DNA of 64,000 bases from Escherichia coli (GCF_036503815.1 NZ_AP027764.1:4464001-4528000), one strand, 5' to 3'; counted from the stretch's first letter, positions 10,478-20,795 are shown. A program made the numbers and translations. The notes: a model not told the origin generated them from the letters alone.

Positions 10478-10873
10478 ATGACGACTAAACGTAAACCGTA
10501 TGTACGGCCAATGACGTCCACCTGGTGGAAAAAATTGCCGTTTTATCGCTTTTACATGCTGCGCGAAGGCACGGCGGTTCCGGCTGTGTGGTTCAGCATT
10601 GAACTGATTTTCGGGTTGTTTGCCCTGAAAAATGGCCCGGAAGCCTGGGCGGGATTCGTCGACTTTTTACAAAACCCGGTTATCGTGATCATTAACCTGA
10701 TCACTCTGGCGGCAGCCCTGCTGCACACCAAAACCTGGTTTGAGCTGGCACCGAAAGCGGCCAATATCATTGTAAAAGACGAAAAAATGGGACCAGAGCC
10801 AATTATCAAAAGTCTCTGGGCGGTAACCGTGGTTGCCACCATCGTAATCCTGTTTGTTGCCCTGTACTGGTAA
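10478..10873 (+). CDS. frdC: Fumarate reductase membrane anchor subunit C
   Basis: One of two small membrane subunits that anchor FrdAB to the inner membrane and form the menaquinol site. 131 residues with three membrane helices (about 22-45, 66-88 and 105-128). No haem ligands are expected, since the E. coli enzyme lacks haem b. The GGAG of TAAGGAGTGCAAC provides the ribosome-binding site. Spaced 10 bp from frdB and 10 bp from frdD, consistent with a single transcript. Confidence 0.98.
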
Positions 10874-10883
10874 GGAGCCTGAG

Positions 10884-11243
10884 ATGATTAATCCAAATCC
10901 AAAGCGTTCTGACGAACCGGTATTCTGGGGCCTCTTCGGGGCCGGTGGTATGTGGAGCGCCATCATTGCGCCGGTGATGATCCTGCTGGTGGGTATTCTG
11001 CTGCCGCTGGGGCTGTTTCCGGGTGATGCGCTGAGCTACGAGCGCGTTCTGGCGTTCGCGCAAAGCTTCATTGGTCGCGTATTCCTGTTCCTGATGATCG
11101 TTCTGCCACTGTGGTGTGGTTTACACCGTATGCACCACGCGATGCACGATCTGAAAATCCACGTACCTGCGGGCAAATGGGTTTTCTACGGTCTGGCTGC
11201 TATCCTGACAGTTGTCACACTGATTGGTGTCGTTACAATCTAA
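10884..11243 (+). CDS. frdD: Fumarate reductase membrane anchor subunit D
   Basis: Second membrane anchor subunit, 119 residues, three hydrophobic helices (about 18-45, 57-80 and 97-119). The start at 10884 follows AAGGAG; an upstream ATG at 10854 overlaps frdC and lacks a site. The last codons double as the ampC promoter: its -35 and -10 hexamers lie inside the gene and the -10 ends just before the stop codon. Mutations altering ampC expression are therefore constrained by the FrdD C-terminus. Confidence 0.98.
11212..11239 (+). promoter_or_regulatory. ampC promoter within frdD
   Basis: -35 TTGTCA at 11212-11217 and -10 TACAAT at 11234-11239, separated by 16 bp. This is the weak wild-type arrangement known from K-12. 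The best-known strengthening changes (TTGACA at -35, or a 17-bp spacer) are absent, so low constitutive AmpC production is expected. Confidence 0.9.
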
Positions 11244-11263
11244 CGCATCGCCAATGTAAATCC

Positions 11264-11288
11264 GGCCCGCCTATGGCGGGCCGTTTTG
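11264..11288 (+). terminator. frd terminator / ampC attenuator
   Basis: Perfect 8-bp stem GGCCCGCC (11264-11271) / GGCGGGCC (11275-11282) with a TAT loop, followed by GTTTTG. It terminates frdABCD transcription and lies in the ampC leader, where in E. coli it acts as a growth-rate-responsive attenuator. Confidence 0.88.
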
Positions 11289-11305
11289 TATGGAAACCAG
11301 ACCCT

Positions 11306-12439
11306 ATGTTCAAAACGACGCTCTGCGCCTTATTAATTACCGCCTCTTGCTCCACATTTGCTGCCCCTCAACAAATCAACGATATTGTGCATCGCACAAT
11401 TACCCCGCTTATAGAGCAACAAAAGATCCCCGGTATGGCGGTGGCGGTAATTTATCAGGGTAAACCTTATTACTTTACCTGGGGCTATGCGGACGTAGAT
11501 AAAAAGCAGCCCGTCACGCAGCAAACGCTGTTTGAGTTAGGCTCGGTCAGCAAAACATTTACGGGCGTGCTTGGTGGCGACGCTATTGCACGAGGGGAAA
11601 TCAAGTTAAGCGATCCCGCGACAAAATACTGGCCTGAACTTACCGCTAAACAATGGAATGGGATCACACTATTACATCTTGCGACCTACACCGCTGGCGG
11701 CCTGCCGTTACAGGTGCCGGATGATGTTAAATCCTCAAGCGACTTGCTGCGCTTCTATCAAAACTGGCAACCTGCATGGGCTCCAGGAACACAACGTCTG
11801 TATGCCAACGCCAGTATTGGGTTGTTCGGTGCACTGGCGGTGAAACCATCCGGTTTGAGCTTTGAACAGGCGATGCAAACTCGTGTTTTCCAGCCACTCA
11901 AACTCACTCATACGTGGATTAATGTGCCGTCCGCAGAAGAAAAGCATTACGCCTGGGGATATCGCGAAGGTAAGGCAGTGCATGTTTCGCCAGGGGCGTT
12001 AGATGCTGAAGCTTATGGTGTGAAGTCGACCATTGAAGATATGGCCCGCTGGGTGCAAAGCAATTTAAAACCCCTTGATATCAATGAGAAAACACTTCAA
12101 CAAGGGATACAACTGGCACAATCTCGCTACTGGCAAACCGGCGATATGTATCAGGGCCTGGGCTGGGAAATGCTGGACTGGCCGGTAAATCCTGACACCA
12201 TCATAAACGGCAGTGATAATAAAATTGCACTGGCAGCACGCCCCGTAAAAGCGATTACGCCCCCAACTCCTGCAGTACGCGCATCATGGGTACATAAAAC
12301 GGGGGCGACCGGTGGATTTGGTAGCTATGTCGCGTTTATTCCAGAAAAAGAGCTGGGCATTGTGATGCTGGCTAACAAAAACTATCCCAATCCAGCGAGA
12401 GTTGCCGCCGCCTCGCAGATTCTCAACGCTCTACAGTAA
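11306..12439 (+). CDS. ampC: Class C beta-lactamase (cephalosporinase)
   Basis: Periplasmic serine hydrolase acting on cephalosporins and penicillins. Precursor of 377 residues with a signal peptide of about 19 (ending TFA). The catalytic serine is in SVSK at 80-83 of the precursor, YAN is at 166-168 and KTG is near 331-333, so all three class C motifs are intact. The start at 11306 gives the K-12 length; the same frame is open further upstream through frdD but without signal-peptide character. No ampR is adjacent, so expression is non-inducible and set by the weak promoter and attenuator. Relative to K-12 there are scattered substitutions, including YANASIG for YANSSIG. Confidence 0.98.
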   Translation: MFKTTLCALLITASCSTFAAPQQINDIVHRTITPLIEQQKIPGMAVAVIYQGKPYYFTWGYADVDKKQPVTQQTLFELGSVSKTFTGVLGGDAIARGEIKLSDPATKYWPELTAKQWNGITLLHLATYTAGGLPLQVPDDVKSSSDLLRFYQNWQPAWAPGTQRLYANASIGLFGALAVKPSGLSFEQAMQTRVFQPLKLTHTWINVPSAEEKHYAWGYREGKAVHVSPGALDAEAYGVKSTIEDMARWVQSNLKPLDINEKTLQQGIQLAQSRYWQTGDMYQGLGWEMLDWPVNPDTIINGSDNKIALAARPVKAITPPTPAVRASWVHKTGATGGFGSYVAFIPEKELGIVMLANKNYPNPARVAAASQILNALQ

Positions 12440-12449
12440 AATTTCATCG

Positions 12450-12473
12450 GGTCCGAATTTTCGGACCTTTTCT
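12450..12473 (+). terminator. ampC terminator
   Basis: Stem GGTCCGA / TCGGACC (12450-12456 and 12461-12467) with an ATTT loop, followed by TTTTC. It lies 10 bp after the ampC stop and upstream of blc. Confidence 0.85.
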
Positions 12474-12527
12474 CCGCTTTTCCTTGCTGTCATCTACACT
12501 TAGAAAAAAACCAGTAAGGAAACATTT

Positions 12528-13061
12528 ATGCGCCTGCTCCCTCTCGTTGCCGCAGCGACAGCTGCATTTCTGGTCGTTGCCTGCAGTTCTCCTACGCCGC
12601 CGCGTGGCGTGACAGTAGTGAATAATTTCGACGCCAAACGTTATCTCGGTACCTGGTATGAGATTGCCCGTTTTGATCACCGCTTTGAACGTGGACTGGA
12701 AAAAGTCACCGCAACATACAGTCTGCGGGATGATGGCGGCCTGAATGTCATTAATAAAGGCTATAATCCTGACAGAGAAATGTGGCAGCAGAGTGAAGGG
12801 AAAGCGTACTTTACCGGCGCACCAACTCGCGCTGCGCTGAAAGTGTCATTCTTTGGCCCTTTCTATGGCGGTTATAACGTCATTGCACTTGATCGGGAAT
12901 ACCGCCATGCGCTGGTTTGCGGCCCGGATCGCGACTACCTGTGGATACTCTCCCGCACGCCAACCATTTCTGACGAAGTGAAACAGGAGATGCTGGCAGT
13001 CGCGACCCGGGAAGGGTTTGATGTCAGTAAGTTTATTTGGGTACAGCAGCCCGGTAGTTAG
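12528..13061 (+). CDS. blc: Outer membrane lipoprotein lipocalin Blc
   Basis: Bacterial lipocalin of 177 residues that binds fatty acids or lysophospholipids and is anchored in the outer membrane. Signal peptide with lipobox LVVAC, the lipidated cysteine at 19. The lipocalin signature GTWYEIARFDH follows near 45-55. The start at 12528 has AAGGA about 8 bases upstream. In K-12 it is transcribed under sigma-S. It converges with sugE: the two stop codons overlap by 4 bp, and no terminator separates them. Confidence 0.97.
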   Translation: MRLLPLVAAATAAFLVVACSSPTPPRGVTVVNNFDAKRYLGTWYEIARFDHRFERGLEKVTATYSLRDDGGLNVINKGYNPDREMWQQSEGKAYFTGAPTRAALKVSFFGPFYGGYNVIALDREYRHALVCGPDRDYLWILSRTPTISDEVKQEMLAVATREGFDVSKFIWVQQPGS

Positions 13062-13375
13062 TGAGTGCTGAGTTTCAGACCAATAATCCCCAATACGATT
13101 AACGCCAGGCTCGCCAGGCGCATCGGGTTAGCGGACTCACCGAGCAGCACAATGCCGATGATAGCCGCGCCGACTGCGCCAATCCCCGTCCACACAGCAT
13201 AAGCCGTCCCCACCGGTAACGATTTCATTGCCCAGGCAAGTAACGCCATACTGACAATCATCGCCGTCACGGTAATAACACTAGGCGTCAAACGACTAAA
13301 GCCGTGGGTATATTTCAGGCCAACGGCCCATACCACTTCCAGCAGACCAGCAATAACTAAGATAATCCAGGACAT
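13058..13375 (-). CDS. sugE: Guanidinium exporter Gdx (SugE), SMR family
   Basis: Small multidrug-resistance family protein of 105 residues with four membrane helices, now known as the guanidinium/proton antiporter Gdx. The conserved glutamate of helix 1 is at position 13 (GLLEVVWAVG), and helix 2-3 has the SMR motif AYAVWTGIG. The start at 13375 has GGAG 6 bases upstream; a longer reading from 13438 would run through the riboswitch hairpins and is rejected. The guanidine-II riboswitch immediately upstream explains its control and supports the guanidinium export assignment over the old chaperone-suppressor view. Confidence 0.96.
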   Translation of the reverse strand: MSWIILVIAGLLEVVWAVGLKYTHGFSRLTPSVITVTAMIVSMALLAWAMKSLPVGTAYAVWTGIGAVGAAIIGIVLLGESANPMRLASLALIVLGIIGLKLSTH

Positions 13376-13393
13376 ATCAGGCTCCGGAGAATT

Positions 13394-13439
13394 GGGGCCG
13401 TCCCCGGTGAAAAGAGGCGTTTGCAGGTCGTCCTGCAAA
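13394..13439 (-). promoter_or_regulatory. Guanidine-II (mini-ykkC) riboswitch upstream of sugE
   Basis: Read on the minus strand, two hairpins each end in an ACGR tetraloop. The first is TTTGCAGG-ACGA-CCTGCAAA (13420-13439); the second is GGGG-ACGG-CCCC (13394-13405). Two ACGR-capped hairpins a short distance apart, just before the ribosome-binding site, define the guanidine-II class. Guanidinium binding to the paired loops is known to expose the Shine-Dalgarno sequence, here CGGAG at about 13382-13386, so export rises with the substrate. Confidence 0.92.
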
Positions 13440-13505
13440 GCTGATGGTTGAACGGATATTTTGCCAGGTGGCAGGGGAATTTCAACTATTACCTTTGTGA
13501 CTATC

Positions 13506-13541
13506 GCAAAAAAACAAACGGCACGACATAACTGTCGTACC
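13506..13541 (-). terminator. ecnB terminator
   Basis: On the minus strand: stem GGTACGACA / TGTCGTGCC (13533-13541 and 13520-13528; one G-T pair), loop GTTA, then GTTTGTTTTTTT. It begins 9 bp after the ecnB stop; a strong intrinsic terminator. Confidence 0.9.
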
Positions 13542-13549
13542 GTTATTGC

Positions 13550-13696
13550 TTACTGCTGCGCTTTCGTTGCTGCGCCAGAAATCGCGTTACCGCCATCAGA
13601 AATGTCTTCACCAACGCCACGCGTGGTGTTGCAAGCAGTTAATACTGTTGAAAGCACCAGAACAGAAAAGATCGCTGCAATTGTCTTCTTCACCAT
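13550..13696 (-). CDS. ecnB: Entericidin B lipoprotein
   Basis: Membrane lipoprotein of 48 residues. N-terminal signal peptide [10 protein letters not shown]... with lipobox LTAC (Cys22), then a small Gly/Ala/Asn-rich segment [15 protein letters not shown]. Described in E. coli and Citrobacter as a bacteriolytic peptide counteracted by entericidin A, and under sigma-S and osmotic control. The start has GGAAGACGTT upstream. The next gene upstream on the same strand is ecnA, and the two paralogues share the CNT-RG-GEDI core. Its own terminator follows. Confidence 0.95.
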
Positions 13697-13806
13697 AACG
13701 TCTTCCTTTTAGGTAATGTTATTTATGTTTGCCTATAGCAAATTAATAATAGACAACATCGCCAAAAATGACGGAAATCTGATGATTTTTCGGAAGAGAA
13801 GAAAAA

Positions 13807-13932
13807 CTAGCTGGCAGCGCGGGAGATTGAGTTGCCGAGATGTTTGATATCTTCGCCGAAACCGCGAGCGGTGTTACAGCCCGTGAGCAGCGTGCTGGCA
13901 AGCAAAACAAGAACGATAAGGCGTTTCATCAT
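13807..13932 (-). CDS. ecnA: Entericidin A lipoprotein
   Basis: Lipoprotein of 41 residues, starting MMKRLIVLVL with lipobox LLTGC (Cys19) and mature part CNTARGFGEDIKHLGNS. A paralogue of entericidin B and considered its antidote. The gene lies 110 bp upstream of ecnB and 51 bp downstream of efp on the same strand. It could be read from its own promoter or through from efp. The 110-bp gap to ecnB is AT-rich, which fits the separate sigma-S promoter known for ecnB. Confidence 0.94.
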   Translation of the reverse strand: MMKRLIVLVLLASTLLTGCNTARGFGEDIKHLGNSISRAAS

Positions 13933-13983
13933 CTCTGACCAGAATAAGTGATGGTGCAGCCAACAGGCCGCACCAAAACCGCA

Positions 13984-14550
13984 TTACTTCACGCGAGAGA
14001 CGTATTCACCAGAGCGGGTATCCACTTTGATGACTTCTCCGATCTGTACGAACAGCGGAACTTTAACCACTGCGCCAGTAGACAGGGTAGCCGGTTTGCC
14101 GCCAGTACCTGCGGTATCCCCTTTCAGGCCTGGATCGGTATCAACGATTTCCAGTTCAACAAAGTTCGGCGGAGTAACGGAGATCGGCTGACCATTCCAC
14201 AGAGTTACGATACACTCTGCCTGATCCAGCAACCATTTAGCGTTGTCGCCAATTGCTTTTGCATCAGCAGACAGTTGCTCGAAAGTTTCGTTGTTCATGA
14301 AGTGCCAGAACTCACCGTCGTTGTACAGGTAAGTCAGGTTCATATCGACAACATCAGCGCCTTCAGCGGAATCAGTAGATTTGAAGGTTTTTTCTACGCG
14401 AGTACCGGTCAGCAGACGACGCAGTTTAACGCGAGCAAATGCCTGGCCTTTACCCGGTTTTACGAATTCACTCGCTTCAACCGCGTAAGGTTCGCCGTCT
14501 AACATGATTTTAAGACCAGCACGAAAATCGTTGCTATAGTACGTTGCCAT
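13984..14550 (-). CDS. efp: Elongation factor P
   Basis: Translation factor of 188 residues that binds between the P and E sites and rescues ribosomes stalled at polyproline stretches. The three beta-barrel domains have the expected length. The modified lysine is Lys34 in the loop KPGKGQA, matching the type that receives beta-lysine from EpmA and EpmB; both genes are in this window. The start has GAGGG about 8 bases upstream (CAGAGGGCCTTATGG). Divergent from epmB, with about 41 bp between starts, so the promoters face each other closely. Confidence 0.99.
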
Positions 14551-14591
14551 AAGGCCCTCTGAAATTTGTTAATTGGTAGCTAAGCCACAAA

Positions 14592-15620
14592 ATGGCGCAT
14601 ATTGTAACCCTAAATACCCCATCCAGAGAAGATTGGTTAACGCAACTTGCCGATGTTGTGACCGATCCTGATGAACTTCTGCGTCTTTTGAATATAGACG
14701 CGGACGAAAAACTGTTGGCCGGACGCAGCGCCAAAAAGCTGTTTGCCCTGCGTGTGCCCCGCTCATTTATCGATCGCATGGAGAAAGGCAATCCGGACGA
14801 TCCACTTTTGCGTCAGGTACTTACCTCGCAAGATGAGTTTGTCGTCGCGCCCGGATTCTCCACCGACCCGCTGGAAGAACAGCACAGCGTAGTGCCAGGT
14901 TTGTTGCATAAATACCACAACCGGGCGCTTTTGCTGGTCAAAGGCGGCTGCGCGGTAAATTGCCGCTATTGCTTTCGTCGCCATTTCCCGTATGCCGAAA
15001 ATCAGGGCAACAAGCGTAACTGGCAGACTGCACTTGAGTATGTTGCTGCGCATCCGGAACTGGACGAGATGATTTTCTCCGGCGGCGATCCGCTGATGGC
15101 GAAAGATCACGAGCTGGACTGGTTGCTTACACAACTGGAAGCCATCCCGCATATCAAACGTCTGCGGATTCACAGCCGTCTGCCGATTGTTATCCCGGCA
15201 CGCATCACAGATGCGCTGGTTGAACGCTTTTCACATTCTACGCTGCAAATCTTGCTGGTGAATCACATCAACCATGCCAATGAGGTAGATGAAACATTCC
15301 GCCAGGCGATGGCTAAGTTGCGCCGGGTAGGCGTTACTTTGCTGAACCAGAGCGTTCTGTTACGTGGTGTGAATGATAACGCACAAACGCTGGCAAACCT
15401 GAGTAATGCGTTGTTCGATGCGGGCGTGATGCCGTATTACCTGCATGTGCTCGATAAAGTACAGGGCGCGGCGCATTTTATGGTGAGTGATGACGAAGCA
15501 CGGCAGATTATGCGTGAGTTGCTGACGCTGGTATCTGGATATATGGTGCCGAAACTGGCGCGCGAGATTGGCGGCGAACCCAGTAAAACGCCACTGGATC
15601 TCCAGCTACGCCAGCAGTAA
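14592..15620 (+). CDS. epmB: Lysine 2,3-aminomutase-like EF-P beta-lysine synthase EpmB (YjeK)
   Basis: Radical SAM, PLP-dependent enzyme of 342 residues that turns (S)-alpha-lysine into (R)-beta-lysine for EF-P modification. The SAM-cluster motif CAVNCRYC has its cysteines at 120, 124 and 127. The PLP-binding region near the C-terminus is GGEPSKTPLDL. It is shorter than clostridial lysine 2,3-aminomutases, as usual for this subfamily. Divergently paired with efp, so target and donor-maker share an intergenic region of about 41 bp. Confidence 0.97.
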   Translation: MAHIVTLNTPSREDWLTQLADVVTDPDELLRLLNIDADEKLLAGRSAKKLFALRVPRSFIDRMEKGNPDDPLLRQVLTSQDEFVVAPGFSTDPLEEQHSVVPGLLHKYHNRALLLVKGGCAVNCRYCFRRHFPYAENQGNKRNWQTALEYVAAHPELDEMIFSGGDPLMAKDHELDWLLTQLEAIPHIKRLRIHSRLPIVIPARITDALVERFSHSTLQILLVNHINHANEVDETFRQAMAKLRRVGVTLLNQSVLLRGVNDNAQTLANLSNALFDAGVMPYYLHVLDKVQGAAHFMVSDDEARQIMRELLTLVSGYMVPKLAREIGGEPSKTPLDLQLRQQ

Positions 15621-15622
15621 CT

Positions 15623-15647
15623 GATTAAACAGGGAAGTTTAATCTTT
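15623..15647 (+). terminator. Probable weak epmB terminator
   Basis: 8-bp stem GATTAAAC / GTTTAATC with an AGGGAA loop, 3 bp after the epmB stop, followed by only TTTGC. AT-rich stem and short U-tract, so weak if functional. Confidence 0.5.
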
Positions 15648-15854
15648 GCACGTTGCATAACCTTTAATTATTCATATACATTGCTGTTATTACTTTTTAT
15701 ATAACCAACACCAATAATTAACCTTTCTTTTCTGTTTATATAGAGTGAGCACGGCTATTTATGTTATTTTAACAACTATTACTACCAAGCCCATTTATCT
15801 GGCTTATAAATTAAAATTAATTATTTAATTGAGAAATGGTTAGGGAGAACCTAC

Positions 15855-16724
15855 ATGGCCATAAGCATCAAGGGAGTTAATACCGGTGTTATTCGCAAGA
15901 GTAATAATTTCATTGCACTGGCGCTGAAAATTAAAGAGCCTCGCAATAAAGAATCGTTGTTCTTTATGTCTGTCATGGAACTGCGAGACCTGCTGATTGC
16001 GCTGGAAAGCCGTCTGCATCAAAAGCATAAACTGGATGCTGCAGCACGCCTTCAGTATGAGCAAGCTCGCGATAAAGTCATTAAGAAAATGGCAGAAAAT
16101 ATCCCAGAAATTCTGGTTGATGAGCTTAAAAATGCCGATATTAATCGTCGAGTTAACACGCTGGAACTTACCGATAATCAGGGTGAAAATCTTATCTTCG
16201 TATTAACGCTACATGACGGTAGCAAATGTGAGTTAGTCGTCAATGAGTTGCAGATTGAAATGCTGGCGCGAGCAATCATTCATGCAATTAATAATGCGGA
16301 AATGCGCGAACTGGCATTACGTATTACATCACTCTTAGATTTCCTGCCGTTATACGACGTTGACTGCCAGGACAATGGCAATCTGGAATATGACACCTAT
16401 TCCCAACCAGAATGGAAACATAATCTGTTTAGTCATTATCTGGCGGTACTTTATCGCTTTAAAGATGAAAGTGGCAAAGAGCAATTTAGCGGCGCAGTAG
16501 TGAAAACGCGTGAAGCAACACCGGGTAAAGAAGTGGAGGCTATCACTCGCCGGATGCTTGATTTCAGCCCTAGATTGAAAAAACTCGCGGGTGTGCCATG
16601 TCAGGTCTATGTTCGCACCGTAGCGGCAAATAACACCCAACCGCTAACCCAGGATCAATGCTTACGCGCGCTGCATCACTTACGTGTTCAGTCCATCAGC
16701 AAAAGTGCACCACAAGCGAAATAA
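15855..16724 (+). CDS. yjeJ: Uncharacterised protein YjeJ
   Basis: Cytoplasmic-looking protein of 289 residues, the K-12 length, with no recognised domain or catalytic motif. The N-terminal half is rich in charged residues and helices; no signal peptide or membrane segment is visible. The start follows AGGGAGAACCTAC. The 234 bp before it are strongly AT-rich, typical of H-NS-bound E. coli accessory genes, and the gene is less GC-rich than efp or epmB. It converges with yjeI across a small hairpin. Function unknown. Confidence 0.88.
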   Translation: MAISIKGVNTGVIRKSNNFIALALKIKEPRNKESLFFMSVMELRDLLIALESRLHQKHKLDAAARLQYEQARDKVIKKMAENIPEILVDELKNADINRRVNTLELTDNQGENLIFVLTLHDGSKCELVVNELQIEMLARAIIHAINNAEMRELALRITSLLDFLPLYDVDCQDNGNLEYDTYSQPEWKHNLFSHYLAVLYRFKDESGKEQFSGAVVKTREATPGKEVEAITRRMLDFSPRLKKLAGVPCQVYVRTVAANNTQPLTQDQCLRALHHLRVQSISKSAPQAK

Positions 16725-16742
16725 TCTCATCTTTGCTAATGC

Positions 16743-16764
16743 GAGGCTGGAGTCATCCAGCCTC
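16743..16764. terminator. Possible bidirectional terminator between yjeJ and yjeI
   Basis: Stem GAGGCTGG / CCAGCCTC with an AGTCAT loop in the 49 bp between the two convergent stops. No long T-tract on either side, so only a plausible terminator. Confidence 0.5.
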
Positions 16765-16773
16765 TGAATCACA

Positions 16774-17127
16774 TCAATTCGGGCACTTATATACCTGGCC
16801 GATAATCTGGCTATCCGTCGGGACAAAACTGGACAACATCCCCTGCGACGGGCTGCTGATACCATAAATCACGTTACCGCCCATTGCTGCCGCCTGGTTG
16901 CGCAGATCGTTTGCTGCGCCGCGCATAGAACCGCCCTCTTCACCGTGTTGCCCGGAAAGCCAGTTACTTTGCTTACCTGTCGCAGTACCAATCAGCTGGC
17001 ACTCTGCGCCTGGCTGCTCGTCCACAATGCGTACACTCTGACCGGCAGCACTCAATTCGTTGCTGGAGCTACAACCCGCCATCAGTAGCGCGGCACCGAC
17101 AATCCCTGCTAAGTATTTTACGTGCAT
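16774..17127 (-). CDS. yjeI: Lipoprotein YjeI (DUF4156-like)
   Basis: Putative outer membrane lipoprotein of 117 residues. Signal peptide MHVKYLAGIV... with lipobox LMAGC (cysteine at 19), followed by SSSNELSAAG. The mature domain contains one pair of cysteines (near 43 and at the C-terminal YKCPN) that could form a disulfide. The start at 17127 was chosen for the signal peptide; an upstream ATG at 17160 would bury it. Function unknown. It lies downstream of groL on the same strand but after the groL terminator. Confidence 0.88.
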   Translation of the reverse strand: MHVKYLAGIVGAALLMAGCSSSNELSAAGQSVRIVDEQPGAECQLIGTATGKQSNWLSGQHGEEGGSMRGAANDLRNQAAAMGGNVIYGISSPSQGMLSSFVPTDSQIIGQVYKCPN

Positions 17128-17206
17128 GTTATTCCCCATAATCAATGAGCTGGACGCCACTCGCGTCGTCCGTGTCTGAATCTTATACTAGAAAGATGAC
17201 TAAAAG

Positions 17207-17239
17207 AAAAACCCCCAGACATTTCTGCCCGGGGGTTTG
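17207..17239 (-). terminator. groSL operon terminator
   Basis: Read on the minus strand: AAACCCCCGGGCAG...CTGGGGGTTTTTCTTTT. An 8-bp or longer stem with the run of T required for intrinsic termination, about 27 bp after the groL stop. Confidence 0.88.
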
Positions 17240-17264
17240 TTTATTTCTGCGAGTTGCAGGGCAA

Positions 17265-18923
<1,659 letters not shown>

Positions 18924-18954
18924 TTAAATTCGTATGTTCAGTGTCGTGCGCGGA

Positions 18955-19299
<345 letters not shown>

Positions 19300-19327
19300 T
19301 TAAGTGGTTTCCCGGCTGGTGACCAGA

Positions 19328-19361
19328 GAAATGGGGGTGAGGCTTCGCCCCTTCAAGGGGG
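19328..19361 (-). promoter_or_regulatory. groE heat-shock (sigma-32) promoter
   Basis: On the minus strand CCCCTTGAAG (19351-19360) forms the -35 and CCCCCAT with following TT (about 19329-19337) forms the -10, the sigma-32 consensus (CTTGAA ... CCCCAT-T). Spacing matches the known K-12 groE promoter. Confidence 0.9.
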
Positions 19362-19523
19362 AAAATGAAAAAAAATTCTGATCAGCACAAAATCGGGTGA
19401 AAACACTGATTCACCTCACATTTCATCGCAATTTATTCATCGCCGTCATAAGCGAATCTGATTGTGCTACCATCGAAAATCTACGCAGTTGCCCAAGATT
19501 TGGGCGCAATCGGACATCAACCC

Positions 19524-20780
19524 ATGAGTGGACTCAAACAAGAACTGGGGCTGGCCCAGGGCATCGGCCTGCTATCGACGTCATTATTAGGCACTGGCGT
19601 GTTTGCCGTTCCTGCGTTAGCTGCACTGGTAGCAGGCAATACCAGCCTGTGGGCGTGGCCCGTTTTGATTATCTTAGTGTTCCCGATTGCGATTGTGTTT
19701 GCGATTCTGGGTCGCCACTATCCCAGTGCAGGCGGCGTCGCACACTTCGTCGGTATGGCGTTTGGTTCGCGGCTTGAGCGAGTCACCGGCTGGTTATTTT
19801 TATCGGTCATTCCCGTGGGTTTGCCTGCCGCGCTACAAATTGCCGCCGGGTTCGGCCAGGCAATGTTTGGCTGGCATAGCTGGCAACTGTTGTTGGCAGA
19901 ACTCGGTACGCTGGCGCTGGTGTGGTATATCGGTACTCGCGGTGCCAGTTCCAGTGCTAATCTACAAACAGTTATTGCCGGACTTATCGTCGCGCTGATT
20001 GTCGCTATCTGGTGGGCGGGCGATATCAAACCTGCGAATATCCCCTTCCCTGCACCTGGTAATATCGAACTTACCGGGTTATTTGCTGCGTTATCAGTGA
20101 TGTTATGGTGCTTTGTCGGTCTGGAAGCATTTGCCCATCTTGCCTCGGAATTTAAAAATCCAGAGCGTGATTTTCCTCGCGCGTTGATGATTGGTCTGCT
20201 GCTGGCAGGATTAGTCTACTGGGGCTGTACGGTAGTCGTCTTACACTTCGACGCCTACGGTGAAAAAATGGCAGCGGCAGCATCGCTTCCAAAAATTGTG
20301 GTGCAGCTGTTCGGTGTAGGGGCGTTATGGATTGCCTGCGTGATTGGCTATCTGGCCTGCTTTGCCAGTCTCAACATTTATATACAGAGCTTCGCCCGCC
20401 TGGTCTGGTCGCAGGCGCAACATAATCCTGACCACTACCTGGCACGCCTCTCTTCTCGTCATATCCCGAATAATGCCCTCAATGCGGTGCTCGGCTGCTG
20501 CGTGGTGAGCACGTTGGTGATTCATGCTTTAGAGATCAATCTGGACGCACTTATCATCTATGCCAATGGCATCTTTATTATGATTTATCTGTTATGCATG
20601 CTGGCAGGTTGTAAATTATTGCAAGGACGTTATCGACTACTGGCGGTGGTTGGCGGGCTGTTATGCGTTCTGTTACTGGCAATGTTCGGCTGGAAAAGTC
20701 TCTATGCGCTGATCATGCTGGCGGGGTTATGGCTGTTTCTGCCAAAACGAAAAACGCCGGAAAATGGCATAACCACATAA
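19524..20780 (+). CDS. yjeH: L-methionine/branched-chain amino acid exporter YjeH
   Basis: APC-superfamily membrane protein of 418 residues with about 12 hydrophobic helices. K-12 YjeH is reported to export methionine and branched-chain amino acids. The first helix has the APC-type STSLLGTGVFAVPA segment; the sixth has CFVGLEAFAHLASE, where the conserved glutamate lies. The start at 19524 (MSGLKQ) was preferred over an ATG at 19464, which lacks a clear ribosome-binding site and adds a non-membrane extension. It converges with fxsA; the terminator stem begins within its last codons. Confidence 0.93.
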   Translation: MSGLKQELGLAQGIGLLSTSLLGTGVFAVPALAALVAGNTSLWAWPVLIILVFPIAIVFAILGRHYPSAGGVAHFVGMAFGSRLERVTGWLFLSVIPVGLPAALQIAAGFGQAMFGWHSWQLLLAELGTLALVWYIGTRGASSSANLQTVIAGLIVALIVAIWWAGDIKPANIPFPAPGNIELTGLFAALSVMLWCFVGLEAFAHLASEFKNPERDFPRALMIGLLLAGLVYWGCTVVVLHFDAYGEKMAAAASLPKIVVQLFGVGALWIACVIGYLACFASLNIYIQSFARLVWSQAQHNPDHYLARLSSRHIPNNALNAVLGCCVVSTLVIHALEINLDALIIYANGIFIMIYLLCMLAGCKLLQGRYRLLAVVGGLLCVLLLAMFGWKSLYALIMLAGLWLFLPKRKTPENGITT

Positions 20781-20790
20781 TCCGGCGTTT
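20752..20790. terminator. Bidirectional terminator overlapping the yjeH 3' end
   Basis: Stem AAACGCCGGA (20752-20761) / TCCGGCGTTT (20781-20790), with A-tract before and T-tract after, so it can work on both strands for the convergent yjeH and fxsA. The left arm is coding sequence of yjeH. Confidence 0.8.
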
Positions 20791-20795
20791 CGGCA

